NCBI GenBank assembly: GCA_003963305.1
Contig: RXJR01000023.1
Coordinates: 158,498-222,497 of the forward strand
Length of the DNA: 64,000 bases
Reading direction: 5' to 3'
Source: Candidatus Melainabacteria bacterium
GTDB taxonomy: Bacteria > Cyanobacteriota > Vampirovibrionia > Obscuribacterales > Obscuribacteraceae
The notes under the pieces are model-generated. The model made no database searches. It saw only the letters and a program-made list of their open reading frames with translations, and was not told where the DNA came from. Of the stretch, positions 9,298 through 18,039 are shown in pieces; position 1 is the stretch's first letter; every line of letters starts with the position of its first letter. The position numbers and the translations under genes are program-made.

Positions 9298-11279
9298 AGC
9301 ACTACCCCCAAAAGAAGGAGCACAATCAAGGTTGTACAGACATAGAGCAAGTACAAATGTATGCTCCCGGCTTGCAGACGGGCGATCAAACGAGACGCTT
9401 GAGTAATCAAAACTACAAGCGGAGCGTAGACTTTCGTCTCAAGAATCGAAACTATTTTGGTGTCAACGTGAATGCGCTCGGGGAAGTGGCGACGATCTAC
9501 GCCATCGATTTTCGACAGATTGTGATATCGGAGAATCGGCCGAAAAATTCTGGCGGAAGGCTGTGCAAACGAGTCAGCAGTGACCTGCGCTTTGACGTTT
9601 TGCTGGCCGTAACCACAATCCCAGGTAATATACTCTCGAGTTTTTGCAGGACGCAAATAGGCGAAATAAGTTGCCAGGCATATTGCCGAGAGACTTGCAG
9701 CCAGCGGAAATATCGGCAGCTTCAAGGACACAGCCATGACTTGCAAACCACTCTGCGACAAAGCCTTGCCGATAGTTGAAACAAGCAAGCCAGCAAATAA
9801 TCCCGAGGCGATACAGCATATCGCCAGGAAAAACATTGATGCGCGCATTCCCGCCGAACACTCCTTTGCGGTAGCAACACCGTGGCTGCGAGCGTTTCCG
9901 AGAAAAATGACACCTAAAGCCTTTACCAGGGCAGAAAGTGCCATCGCGCCAATCGCCGACAGAGTGCAAATGGCTAACACCGCAACGCCTTTTTCCACCA
10001 GGCCGGTGCGAGCACAAATGCCGGCAAACAACGACTGATATAGCAACCACTTGCCAGGAAAACCATTGAGAGGCGGCAAAGAGCAGAGAGAAAGGGCTCC
10101 GATGCAAGTGCAAATCCATGTGACCGGCATACGTTTTGCCAATCCGCCCAAATGCTCAAGCTCCAGGGTGCCAGTGGACCATTGAATGGCACCAGCGGAA
10201 AGGAACAGAAGAGACTTAAACAACCCATGATTCAGGCACTGCATGATCGCAGCAATGAGAGCCATACTTGCTATCAACGGCTGACCACTGAAATTGGCGT
10301 ACATACTGAGCGAAATACACATCAGTATGAGCCCCATGTTTTCAATACTTGAATATGCCACAAGTTTCTTCAGCTGATTCTGCACAAGCGCAAAGAGTAC
10401 ACCCCAAAACGCGGTAACAGCACCAAGTAAAAATGCAAAACAGACTACAGAAACAGAGTTTAAATGACCAAACAGAAGAATACGAATCATTGCGAGCATG
10501 GCAACTTTACTCATAAATCCGCTCATTAGCGCCGAAGAGGGAGCGGGTGCAGCAGAATAGGCATACGGCAGCCAGAGGTGAAACGGCCAGATGCCTGCTT
10601 TGATACAGAGACCAAGGAGCACGAGAAAAGCCGGGCCGTGTGTCGAAGGTTGAGAAAAATCCCAGTTTGCAAAATTCCAGCTGTGTGTAACGACATACAT
10701 CCATAAAAAGCCGGATGCAAGAAACGCACTAGCCATGCGTGTCGCGCTGAGATAGATTAACGCAGCTTTACGTGTCTTTTTCTGCACGTGCTCACTTGCT
10801 ACGAGCGCTGCGGAAGACAACGCCATCGTTTCCCAAAACACCAGAAATCCGATGGCATCAGCACTGCAAATCACCAGCAGCAACGACAGGGCAAATAGTA
10901 AAAATGAAACCCAGTATTGACCTTTATGGACTTTGTCATTCATGTGGTCCAAATAGGCTGGGGTGAAAATAGCAACTGAAAAGACGAGAACTGAAAAAAG
11001 AACGACAAACAGTCTCGTCAGATCATCCACACGAAACGAAAGCAGAAAGACGCCGACAACGAATGGTGGTGGCAGCTGGTAATAAAAGACCCGACCCCAG
11101 GTCAAAACCGCGGCTCCAAACACAGCAATGGCAAAAGCGGAGAGCAAAACACTACCGATGCGATCGGAAAGGTTATGCTTCAACGCCGCCGCAAATAATG
11201 AAATTCCGCTTATCACAACTGCTGTGCTGAAAACAATTTGATCGCAGAGCGCTGGCGAAATTAAGGACACAAAGGCCAC
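9294..11279 (-). CDS. hyfB: Hyf antiporter-like subunit B (NuoL/HycC-like)
   Basis: 661 aa, about 16 hydrophobic helices, the expected size for HyfB/HycC. The membrane Glu in GFLVFWETMALSSAALV, the broken helix GLCIKAGIWPFHLWLPYAYSAAPAPSSALMSG-type region and the Lys in NQLKKLVAYSSIENMGLIL mark the proton-conducting transporter family. It is the first gene of the minus-strand operon hyfB-C-E-F-G-I. About 150 bp separate it from the divergent ArsR-family gene at 11427, so that regulator could act on this promoter. I found no TCATCC-N4-GGATGA site in this gap, so the operon may be outside the palindrome-linked gene set. Confidence 0.92.
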   Translation of the reverse strand: MAFVSLISPALCDQIVFSTAVVISGISLFAAALKHNLSDRIGSVLLSAFAIAVFGAAVLTWGRVFYYQLPPPFVVGVFLLSFRVDDLTRLFVVLFSVLVFSVAIFTPAYLDHMNDKVHKGQYWVSFLLFALSLLLVICSADAIGFLVFWETMALSSAALVASEHVQKKTRKAALIYLSATRMASAFLASGFLWMYVVTHSWNFANWDFSQPSTHGPAFLVLLGLCIKAGIWPFHLWLPYAYSAAPAPSSALMSGFMSKVAMLAMIRILLFGHLNSVSVVCFAFLLGAVTAFWGVLFALVQNQLKKLVAYSSIENMGLILMCISLSMYANFSGQPLIASMALIAAIMQCLNHGLFKSLLFLSAGAIQWSTGTLELEHLGGLAKRMPVTWICTCIGALSLCSLPPLNGFPGKWLLYQSLFAGICARTGLVEKGVAVLAICTLSAIGAMALSALVKALGVIFLGNARSHGVATAKECSAGMRASMFFLAICCIASGLFAGLLVSTIGKALSQSGLQVMAVSLKLPIFPLAASLSAICLATYFAYLRPAKTREYITWDCGYGQQNVKAQVTADSFAQPSARIFRPILRYHNLSKIDGVDRRHFPERIHVDTKIVSILETKVYAPLVVLITQASRLIARLQAGSIHLYLLYVCTTLIVLLLLGVVL

Positions 11280-11426
11280 CCGTACTAAGTCATTTTTAGT
11301 ATAAAACTAATTGCACAAATACGCAATTTCGCAACTATGATAAACTCTAAGCAAGTAAAGAAATCCCTGAGGCGCGCAATTATTTATGAACGATAACTGG
11401 CGAACTCTTCCTAGAACCGTGCTGTG

Positions 11427-11747
11427 ATGACAGAAAAACTAGTTGCCTTCAAAGCGGAATTCTTCAAAGCTCTATCCAATCCCCTGCGGATTCGCATTTT
11501 AAACGAATTGAGAGACGCAGAGTTAACAGTTTCTGAACTGAGAGACCGTCTCAGTGTCGGATTGCCAAATCTTTCGCAACAACTCTCGGTGTTGCGTTCA
11601 AAGAATCTTGTAATTGCCAGAAAACAGGGCAACAACATTTATTACTCATGCAGCGATTCCAATATATTTTATCTGCTTGATGTCGCCAAAAAGATCTTCA
11701 ACAACCACCTTATCGATTTGCAGAAAACACTTAAGGACATGAGCTAG
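11427..11747 (+). CDS. ArsR/SmtB-family winged-helix regulator (copy 1)
   Basis: 106 aa from ATG 11427 (a GTG one codon earlier is possible). Winged-helix fold: FKALSNPLRIRILNEL (helix 1-2), TVSELRDRLSVGLPNLSQQLSVLRSKNLV (recognition helix around residues 45-60) and the wing RKQGNNIYYSC. The classical ELCVCDL metal site is absent; the only Cys is in YYSCSD, so metal sensing by the ArsR mode is unlikely, and a single-Cys redox response is conceivable. It is divergent from the hyf-like operon, which is the obvious candidate target. A close paralogue sits at 50209-50577. The stop overlaps the convergent USP stop by a few bases. Confidence 0.9.
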   Translation: MTEKLVAFKAEFFKALSNPLRIRILNELRDAELTVSELRDRLSVGLPNLSQQLSVLRSKNLVIARKQGNNIYYSCSDSNIFYLLDVAKKIFNNHLIDLQKTLKDMS

Positions 11748-12655
11748 ACAATCACGTGCATCTTCGCCTTTTTCATCGAGTAATGTTTGACAATTTCAAC
11801 CGAACATTCGGCATGCGATGAAACCGCATCAGCAACACTTCCGAACACAATATCCTTATATGTACGCTGGGAGTGACTGCCCAGGACAATCAATCCCGCT
11901 TCGAACGCTTGAGCCGCATTGATTATTTGTTCACGCGCATCGCCGTACACTATTTCATAGCAAGCACAGTTGTCGCCAAACTCTGAATTCAGACGCGCCA
12001 CATGATTTCGCAACGCTTCTTCCACACCGGCTTTCAATGATTTCTCTTCCTTCAGGAGCGTCTCTCCAGAGTTATGCTTCGACAGAACAGCTCCATGTTC
12101 ATTTTTTAGCGCCGTAACACACTTAAATCTGACGCCATCAGGCCAGGAAGCCTTCAAAACATGTTCTATTACGTACTCAGTCTGTTCCGATCGGGCGGGC
12201 GATTCGTCTAGAGCGATCACTACATTTTTCGGCGATCGGGCTTGATGTCCATTCTTAACAATGCGAACAGGACACGCTGCATTCAGGGCAACAGCACGCG
12301 ATGTGCTGCCCCACAAAAATCTCGTCAACGCGGATCGTCCATGCGAACCAATAACAATCAAATCGGCTTTAAATGCTGCTGCAGTATCGATGATTACTTG
12401 ATCAGGATAACCAGCTAACGACTCTGCGGAGACCTTGCAATAGGGAAGATGCTGCAAAATTGTAGCTGCCACAGATCGCACATGGGCTTGCGCTTGTTCA
12501 GCAGCCTCTGCCGCATGCACAGCCAGGAACGGTTCAAAAAGCTCAACGACTGTCAGCACCTTGATTTCATCGTTGCGTCCATAACGCATTGCTATCAGCG
12601 CATCTGCGCTTGCTTGAGAATGCGGTGACAGGTCGGCGGCAAATAGGATCCTCAT
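11744..12655 (-). CDS. Tandem-domain universal stress protein
   Basis: 303 aa from ATG 12655 (the frame runs 8 codons further but family members start MRILFAAD). It has two USP domains, about residues 1-140 and 145-290. Domain 1 has a canonical ATP motif GSHG-x9-GST; domain 2 has GSHS-x9-GS, losing the second Gly. Both end with the usual Cys in ACPVRIVK and ECSVEIVK. USPs are cytoplasmic nucleotide-binding proteins linked to hypoxia, energy limitation and dormancy. Tandem USPs such as mycobacterial Rv2623 bind ATP and slow growth. It lies 24 bp downstream of another USP gene in the same orientation, forming a pair. Confidence 0.92.
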   Translation of the reverse strand: MRILFAADLSPHSQASADALIAMRYGRNDEIKVLTVVELFEPFLAVHAAEAAEQAQAHVRSVAATILQHLPYCKVSAESLAGYPDQVIIDTAAAFKADLIVIGSHGRSALTRFLWGSTSRAVALNAACPVRIVKNGHQARSPKNVVIALDESPARSEQTEYVIEHVLKASWPDGVRFKCVTALKNEHGAVLSKHNSGETLLKEEKSLKAGVEEALRNHVARLNSEFGDNCACYEIVYGDAREQIINAAQAFEAGLIVLGSHSQRTYKDIVFGSVADAVSSHAECSVEIVKHYSMKKAKMHVIV

Positions 12656-12679
12656 TAGATTCTCCGAAAGACTGATCAA

Positions 12680-13156
12680 TTACTTCGAAACATTCGCGGC
12701 TTCAGCAACAGTTTCAGCTGCTGCGTTTTTGCTCTTCTTCAATCTGACAATTTGCACGGAGCAAGTGCTATTTTGCGGAATGGATTGAGCAATCTTTCCA
12801 AAGAAGCGATTAGGCGAATTGCCATGCGCACCGATCAAAATGCGATCAGGCATCCACTCAGCAGCGCTGTAGATTATCTCCAGGTGCGGTTCTCCGCATC
12901 GAACTTCAGCATAGACCATAGATTGAGGGCAAGATTCGGAAATTTGCTGCCTTGCCTTCATTACCAGATCATTGGCAAACTTTTTCCTCTTTTCCAATTG
13001 TTTCGCAGTCTCGGCAGCAGCTTCTGCTTCGGAACTCAAGGAGCCAACCACAGTCAGAATCTTGATCTGTGTATCAAGCGGCCATTCTGTCGTCGCCACT
13101 TCATTAATGATCTGATTTGCAAACTCTGTCTGGTCAATTGCGACTATTACTTTCAT
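12680..13156 (-). CDS. Universal stress protein with a degenerate ATP motif
   Basis: 158 aa from ATG 13156; the frame opens 20 codons earlier but MKVIVAIDQTEFANQI matches the family N-terminus. The nucleotide motif begins GAHGNSPNRFF but continues GKIAQSI, so the final Gly-Ser is replaced and ATP binding is doubtful. Its closest relative in the window is the USP at 50792-51343, which shares MKVIVAIDQT and GAHGxSPNRFF. The two probably arose by duplication, with this copy having lost the GS. The C-terminus is CSVQIVRL plus a short Ala-rich tail. It is the first gene of a USP pair. Confidence 0.9.
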   Translation of the reverse strand: MKVIVAIDQTEFANQIINEVATTEWPLDTQIKILTVVGSLSSEAEAAAETAKQLEKRKKFANDLVMKARQQISESCPQSMVYAEVRCGEPHLEIIYSAAEWMPDRILIGAHGNSPNRFFGKIAQSIPQNSTCSVQIVRLKKSKNAAAETVAEAANVSK

Positions 13157-13243
13157 TCCTGCACCTTGCTCCTGTCTGACTACATCCAACAAATCATAAC
13201 GGCACCAGCATGACACTAAAATGCAGCAGGCACCACGGGCATC

Positions 13244-13525
13244 TCAATTCTTCTGAGAACTACAGTTCTTACGCCAGGTAAGATTCAAGAAGCGACTGAA
13301 TGCCCAACCGACAAAACCACCGATGCATAGAGCCATCACAGCCATCACTGCTTCACCGTAAAACCGTGTGCAGGCTAAAAAGAAAAGTGCTGTGAGGAGA
13401 GCGCTAAAAATAGTCACTCCAAGGAAGAAGTGCCCCATCCGCTCATTTACATCTCTGAAACATTCGAACAGAATGCCGAAAAACAATCCTACGCATCCGG
13501 CTCCGACTATCTGCATGATCATCAT
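13244..13525 (-). CDS. Small membrane protein of unknown function
   Basis: 93 aa from ATG 13525, preceded by GAGGTTTAGTGAG; the frame itself opens at 13588 but the extra 21 codons lack a start signal. Three hydrophobic segments are visible: residues 4-22, 33-54 and 58-78, ending in a basic C-terminus (RKNCSSQKN). It lies 88 bp upstream of the USP pair in the same orientation. A palindrome of the TCATCC-N4-GGATGA family sits 114 bp upstream at 13639-13654, so it may head a stress-induced unit with the two USPs. No function is recognised. Confidence 0.6.
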   Translation of the reverse strand: MMIMQIVGAGCVGLFFGILFECFRDVNERMGHFFLGVTIFSALLTALFFLACTRFYGEAVMAVMALCIGGFVGWAFSRFLNLTWRKNCSSQKN

Positions 13526-13638
13526 CTCACTAAACCTCGAAAAACCGTTGCTTGCACAATCAGTTTGCACCAAAACACGAGCTGGCACCTCCGTCTAAGG
13601 GCTTAAAGCTCCGTTTCAGGTCACACCGAACTGAAAAG

Positions 13639-13654
13639 TCATCCCAAAAGATGA
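13639..13654. promoter_or_regulatory. Palindrome site A, TCATCC-CAAA-AGATGA
   Basis: Matches the 6-4-6 consensus TCATCC-N4-GGATGA at 11 of 12 half-site bases. It lies in the 309-bp gap (13526-13834) between the small membrane protein (minus) and the XRE regulator (plus), 114 bp and 181 bp from their starts. The rest of the gap shows no gene; a 70-codon antisense frame there lacks support. Confidence 0.6.
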
Positions 13655-13834
13655 TACTTTCGAAGCCGATCCGGCTAATCCTTTTGATTGATCTGGTATG
13701 AGTCTTGAATGATTTAGCATGAGTCGATGGAGCGATGTTTTGACGCAGAATCTGCACCATAATAGGCATCATAGTGAAGAGCAGAGAATCGCAAAATAAT
13801 CAGAATCCACTCAAAATTGGAATAGTTATCAACC

Positions 13835-14116
13835 ATGACTAACAACAGTACATTTTTGAAAACATTTGGAGACACGATTACATCGCGTCGGAAACTCCTA
13901 CAGATCTCTCAGAAAGATCTATCTGAGCGATGTGGAGTTGATCGCGCTTACATCTGCCATTTAGAAAGCGGCAGACGAAACCCAAGTATCGAGCTATTCA
14001 ATCGAGTCGCAATTGGGTTGAAGATGAAGCCGTCCAGGCTTTTAGCAATGTGTGAACGCAACGCAGAAATTACTGTCCCGCTCCCCACGACCAGCAATGG
14101 TGCGGAAGCGAGCTGA
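13835..14116 (+). CDS. Single-domain XRE/Cro-CI-type DNA-binding regulator
   Basis: 93 aa. Residues 10-68 are a five-helix HTH_3 domain: FGDTITSRRKLLQISQKDLSERCGV, then recognition helix DRAYICHLESGRRNPSIELF and GLKMKPSRLLAM. The C-terminal 20 residues are a disordered Pro/Ser/Thr tail with no sensor domain. It resembles small HTH regulators of restriction systems or stress genes, but no restriction gene is nearby. Its last codons and stop lie inside a 43-bp duplicated segment, so the tail sequence may be recently altered. Target unknown. Confidence 0.85.
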   Translation: MTNNSTFLKTFGDTITSRRKLLQISQKDLSERCGVDRAYICHLESGRRNPSIELFNRVAIGLKMKPSRLLAMCERNAEITVPLPTTSNGAEAS

Positions 14117-14170
14117 GCGTCCCGCTCGCACGGTAAGCAATGCTGCGGGCGAGCTCAACGTCCCGCTAAC
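14092..14170. repeat. Imperfect tandem duplication at the 3' end of the XRE gene
   Basis: Two copies of about 40 bp, each running AGCAATG..TGCGG..GCGAGCT..CGTCCCGCT, one covering the last codons and stop of the regulator and the second reaching the end of the convergent mgtA-like gene. They differ by small substitutions and a 2-3 bp indel. Confidence 0.6.
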
Positions 14171-14176
14171 TTTTGG

Positions 14177-16687
14177 TCACCGAAGGCTCCCCCTGGCATA
14201 GAATCTGGTGCTGACTACGGCAACTATAGCCAGATATATAACAGCGATAATTCCAAGCATGATGAAGAATGAGAGCGGAAGCGCTGTAAATTGAAGCAGC
14301 GCTCCAAGCCTCGTCTGCGTCAGGAGGCAAGCCACTATTAGAGTGGCGACGCTGGCAATCGCAAGCGGAGCGCTCGGGGTACTCAGCCAGAACTTCCGCC
14401 TCGTACGAATGACGAAGATGACCAGTATTTGTGTCGCTAACGATTCGATAAACCAGCCTGAACGGAAGAGGGTTTGATCCGCTTTTAAAACTGCAAGCAG
14501 CAAAAAGAAAGTAATGAAGTCGAATATCGAACTGATTGGACCAACACTGAGCATAAACTTCTGGATGCTCGACATGCTCTCGCGACAAGGTTTTGCCAGT
14601 AACTCCTCATCCACATTATCGGTCGGCAGAGCCAGTTCAGAAAGATCGTACAGGAGATTGTTCAGCAAAATTTGAAAAGGAAGCAGCGGCAAGAAAGGCA
14701 AAATCAAACTTGCTGCGGCCATGCTGACCATATTTCCAAAGTTGGAACTTGTCGCCATCATTATGTATTTGTGCACATTGGAAAAGGCTCGCCGTCCTTC
14801 GCGAATACCAGCGTGCAACACGCGCAGGTCGTGCTCCAACAAAACCAGGTCGGCAGCTTGTTTCGCCACATCAACGGCACTGTCGACCGAAACTCCGACA
14901 TCAGCTGCGTGCAACGATGGCGCATCGTTAATTCCATCGCCCAAAAATCCAACAATCTTGTCCCGTCCACGCAAAAGGATAATAATGCGATTCTTTTGAG
15001 ATGGGTTGACACGGCAAAACAAATTCACCTGGTCGATCTTCAAGCTCAGGCTGGCATCATCCAGAGCGTCAAGGTCTGCGCCCGTAAGACTGCCTGTAAC
15101 TGTAAACTGCAATTCATTGCAAACGTAGCGCGCCACCAATTCATGATCGCCGGAAAGGATTTTTACATCAACTCCATCGTCTTTCAAAGCACGAAGTGCT
15201 GCCGAAGCTGACTGTTTAGGTGGGTCCAGAAAAGCCGCGAAACCCAGAAATGTAAGTTTCTCTTCGTCGGCAACTGTCAGTCCAGACAATCGCTCCGAAT
15301 TTACCCGACAAGCGACAGCAAGAATATGAAATCCACTGGACGCCAATTCAGAGAATAGATCATTGATACGAGTCCGATATTCAGATATCGGATACAAACG
15401 ACCACCTACTTTGCAGTCCGAACAGACAGAGACGACTTCTTCAACAGCACCTTTGACGCACAGAAACTGGCGATCGTTCTGCTCTAGTAAGACAGACACA
15501 CGCCTTCTCTCGAAATCGAACGGCACTTCATCGATTTTGTGGTACAGGGCTTTTTCACCGCGGTCCTGAAACGCACGCATAATTGCATCATCAAGCGGGC
15601 TCTTAATGCCTGTCTCATTGGCACTGTTCAAGTACGCGAAGCGGAGCACCTCATCACACGACTTCCCATCCAGATCGATATGTTTAAACAGCTCAATCTT
15701 GCCTTCAGTCAATGTTCCAGTTTTGTCGGTGCACAGAACGTCCATAGACCCGAGGTCTTGTACAGCAGACAGGCGTTTGACAATCACCTTTTCTTTCGCC
15801 ATCAACAAGGCGCCACGCGCCAGAGTGACAGTGACAATCATGGGCAACAACTCGGGCGTCAAACCAACAGCCAGAGCAACGCTGAACAACAACGATTCCA
15901 ACAATGGGCGGTGAAACGAGATGTTGATGACAAATGCAAAGACTACAAGCACTATGGTGAACCGCAATATCAAATTGCCGAAACTTTGCAATTCCCTGTC
16001 AAATGAAGTTGCAGAGCGCTGCTGCGCCAGGCTGAGACTGAGTTCACCAAATACAGTGCGAAGCCCGGTCGCAGAAATCAACAGTTTTGCTGTTCCGCTG
16101 CTGACAGAGCTTCCTGCGAAGCACTTAGTTTCACTGCTCAAATCAGACGACTGAGCGGCATTTTCCAGATTCGACGAAACTGAGACAACCTTTTCCACCG
16201 GATAGGACTCGCCTGAAAGGCTCGATTGATCGACGAATAAGTGTTTAGCCTCAAGAAGTACGCCGTCGGCGGGAATCAGATCTCCGGCTGACAGCAAGAC
16301 AACGTCACCGGGCACGATACTGTCGCTAGGTACACGAACTTCATGCCCATCTCGAAGCACACGAGCACTCAAGGCCACACTTGCCGATAACCTTTCCACG
16401 GCATCGTCAGCTTTCCTCTGTTGGCAGATGTCCATTGCGATGCTAATCGAAACGACCATCAGGATTATGGCAAAGCTGCCGGTCTCGCCCGTCAAAGCCG
16501 AAATGAAGCCGGCTGCCAGCAAGATACAGACAAGCGGATTTCGCAATCTATCTAGTATGGATTTGAGCCAGTGGGACTTTGCCTTCTTGCCAAAGCTGTT
16601 TTTGCCCCAGCGTTCAAGAAGTGCTGCGGCTTCGCCGCTGGTTAGCCCGACGTTAGATTGATTGGCGAGGGCTTCGGTGAAGGACAT
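14177..16687 (-). CDS. mgtA: P-type ATPase, MgtA-type (P3B) Mg2+ transporter
   Basis: 836 aa, somewhat shorter than E. coli MgtA (898). Order: cation-ATPase N-terminal domain (GLTSGEAAALLERWGKNSF), TM1-2, actuator domain with SLSGES (about residue 155), TM3-4, phosphorylation site DKTGTLTE (about 320), nucleotide domain, hinge LGDGINDAPSLHAADVGVS, and C-terminal helices. The signatures LNSANETGIKSPLDDAI and LLPFQILLNNLLYDLSELALPTDNVDEE are characteristic of MgtA/MgtB. It imports Mg2+ at ATP cost. No MgtL-type leader was identified. Palindrome site B lies 93 bp upstream of the start, so stress induction is plausible. Mg2+ specificity is by family only. Confidence 0.92.
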   Translation of the reverse strand: MSFTEALANQSNVGLTSGEAAALLERWGKNSFGKKAKSHWLKSILDRLRNPLVCILLAAGFISALTGETGSFAIILMVVSISIAMDICQQRKADDAVERLSASVALSARVLRDGHEVRVPSDSIVPGDVVLLSAGDLIPADGVLLEAKHLFVDQSSLSGESYPVEKVVSVSSNLENAAQSSDLSSETKCFAGSSVSSGTAKLLISATGLRTVFGELSLSLAQQRSATSFDRELQSFGNLILRFTIVLVVFAFVINISFHRPLLESLLFSVALAVGLTPELLPMIVTVTLARGALLMAKEKVIVKRLSAVQDLGSMDVLCTDKTGTLTEGKIELFKHIDLDGKSCDEVLRFAYLNSANETGIKSPLDDAIMRAFQDRGEKALYHKIDEVPFDFERRRVSVLLEQNDRQFLCVKGAVEEVVSVCSDCKVGGRLYPISEYRTRINDLFSELASSGFHILAVACRVNSERLSGLTVADEEKLTFLGFAAFLDPPKQSASAALRALKDDGVDVKILSGDHELVARYVCNELQFTVTGSLTGADLDALDDASLSLKIDQVNLFCRVNPSQKNRIIILLRGRDKIVGFLGDGINDAPSLHAADVGVSVDSAVDVAKQAADLVLLEHDLRVLHAGIREGRRAFSNVHKYIMMATSSNFGNMVSMAAASLILPFLPLLPFQILLNNLLYDLSELALPTDNVDEELLAKPCRESMSSIQKFMLSVGPISSIFDFITFFLLLAVLKADQTLFRSGWFIESLATQILVIFVIRTRRKFWLSTPSAPLAIASVATLIVACLLTQTRLGALLQFTALPLSFFIMLGIIAVIYLAIVAVVSTRFYARGSLR

Positions 16688-16779
16688 TGGTGGTTTAACT
16701 GGAGATTCCTATATCTTCTCACAAAGCCGCCAGCTGGGGTTCCTGACCTTGTTTCCTACCAGAGCATGACCAGTGCGCC

Positions 16780-16795
16780 TCATCCCAAGGGATGA
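16780..16795. promoter_or_regulatory. Palindrome site B, TCATCC-CAAG-GGATGA
   Basis: Perfect 12 of 12 match in both half-sites. It is 93 bp upstream of the MgtA-like ATPase (minus) and 185 bp upstream of the resolvase-fold gene (plus). The surrounding 16688-16979 gap contains no gene. Confidence 0.65.
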
Positions 16796-16979
16796 GTTTT
16801 AAAGGGTGAACGGCAAAACTCGGGCTCGGCACGTCGACTAAATACTACTCGCGACGGATGCACATACAGCTCAGAACTGTTCAAATGATAGTACGAGCTT
16901 TTTCTAGCAATTCGATTACTAACGTAAACGGCTCACACTTTTCAAATCAAAGCGAAAGTCACGTTTCCGGAGGGGAATC

Positions 16980-17519
16980 ATGGGTACCGTTGATAACGAT
17001 AATAACGATCGAAGTCTGATGGCGACAATACTCGCAAACAGCAAAAGCTACCGTCCGCATGGTCGAGTGCAGTCCGCAAATTGTATCTGCAGCACTTCTG
17101 GTTCGCTTGCCGATGTGTTCTTCGGCAAACCGAAGAGTGAATCTCTCATCGCATACATAAGGTCCCCGAATCACGATCACATCGACAATCACTGGCGAGA
17201 AATTGCTAACTATTGCCAAAAACATTCATACCAGGTCGTCCATCTCTTCACCGATATAGGCGATCGCCCCTCGTTTGGTCTACAGTCTGCGTTTGATGCG
17301 CTGGAAGTCGTAGATGGGCTTATATCATGCGATATGACCATGTTCATCAAGGACAATGGGGACCGAGTTAGAGAACTCCGGCCTTTCATTCATCATTTCT
17401 TCTGCCTCTACGAAAAGCACTTGATCACCATATTCGATGGCATCGATACAAGTACATCTTTTGGGCAGGAAAATGCCATCGAACTAATGTGCCAAACCAA
17501 ACAAGGCTTCGATACATAA
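16980..17519 (+). CDS. Resolvase-fold-like protein of unknown function
   Basis: 179 aa. ATG 16980 is preceded by a strong site, CCGGAGGGG, 4 bp away. Residues 55-150 follow the pattern of the serine-recombinase N-terminal domain: AYIRSPN near residue 58, then IANYCQKHSYQVVHLFTD, FGLQSAFDALEVVDGLISCDM and a polar loop where recombinases have LDRLSR. The region C-terminal to this lacks a recognisable DNA-binding HTH, and the catalytic context (YxRxS) is altered to YIRSPN. It is therefore more likely a repurposed or regulatory Rossmann-like protein than an active recombinase. The N-terminal 50 residues are polar and Asn/Ser-rich. Neighbour site B may control it. Confidence 0.6.
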   Translation: MGTVDNDNNDRSLMATILANSKSYRPHGRVQSANCICSTSGSLADVFFGKPKSESLIAYIRSPNHDHIDNHWREIANYCQKHSYQVVHLFTDIGDRPSFGLQSAFDALEVVDGLISCDMTMFIKDNGDRVRELRPFIHHFFCLYEKHLITIFDGIDTSTSFGQENAIELMCQTKQGFDT

Positions 17520-17568
17520 TTCGCTAGCCAGCCAGCCAACAATATGGAACCTCTGGTCTCCAGGTAAA

Positions 17569-17982
17569 ATGCTCAAATTCCCCAACGCACGACTGCTAAT
17601 TCACAACCTCATCGCTGAGCGAAAGCTAAGCGGAGAAGATGCAATTGCAGCAGGCGCATGCGAACTCGGATTAATGAGCCCGGTCGAAATTGAATCAGTT
17701 CGAGGGCAATCTGCAGCTCAGTCAGATATGTGCGGATGCTCACGAACAGCGAGACTAATCTTGAAGAAATACTTTGACAATAACGATACCGACGCGGCCG
17801 AAGCATTTCAAAAGAGCTGGGAGAGTCTTCAAGAACGCTCAAAAAAACGCCTGGGACCAGAGGCTATTCAGGCTACCGCAGAGAGTCACGATGCTGCTGC
17901 AACGGATCAAAATAAATCCTGCTCTCAACATGCACCTATAATTTTTGACTACTTATTGCAAGAAGTAAATCGGCACTCTTGA
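17569..17982 (+). CDS. Hypothetical protein with Cys pairs
   Basis: 137 aa. It starts MLKFPNARLLIHNLIAERKLSGEDAI, 49 bp after the resolvase-fold gene, with CTCCAGG upstream. Cys residues occur as MCGCSR near the middle and CSQH near the end. The sequence is mostly helical and polar (EAFQKSWESLQERSKKRLG) with no membrane segment. No family is recognised. Shared direction and short spacing suggest co-transcription with 16980-17519. The protein end is followed by three imperfect 17-bp repeats (TCTTGATCTGGA..) between it and the convergent kinase gene. Confidence 0.55.
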   Translation: MLKFPNARLLIHNLIAERKLSGEDAIAAGACELGLMSPVEIESVRGQSAAQSDMCGCSRTARLILKKYFDNNDTDAAEAFQKSWESLQERSKKRLGPEAIQATAESHDAAATDQNKSCSQHAPIIFDYLLQEVNRHS

Positions 17983-18039
17983 TCTGGAACCATTCTTGAT
18001 CTGGACCCCTCCCGATCCGGTCTCGCAACAAAATGGTCG

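Noticed and set aside
9574..10119. 181-codon frame inside hyfB in another phase
   Set aside because: Shadow of hyfB; its Cys/His/Arg-rich translation has no domain features.
16980..17519. Active serine recombinase or a mobile-element resolvase
   Set aside because: No DNA-binding domain, no inverted repeats or transposase nearby, and the catalytic motif is not canonical.
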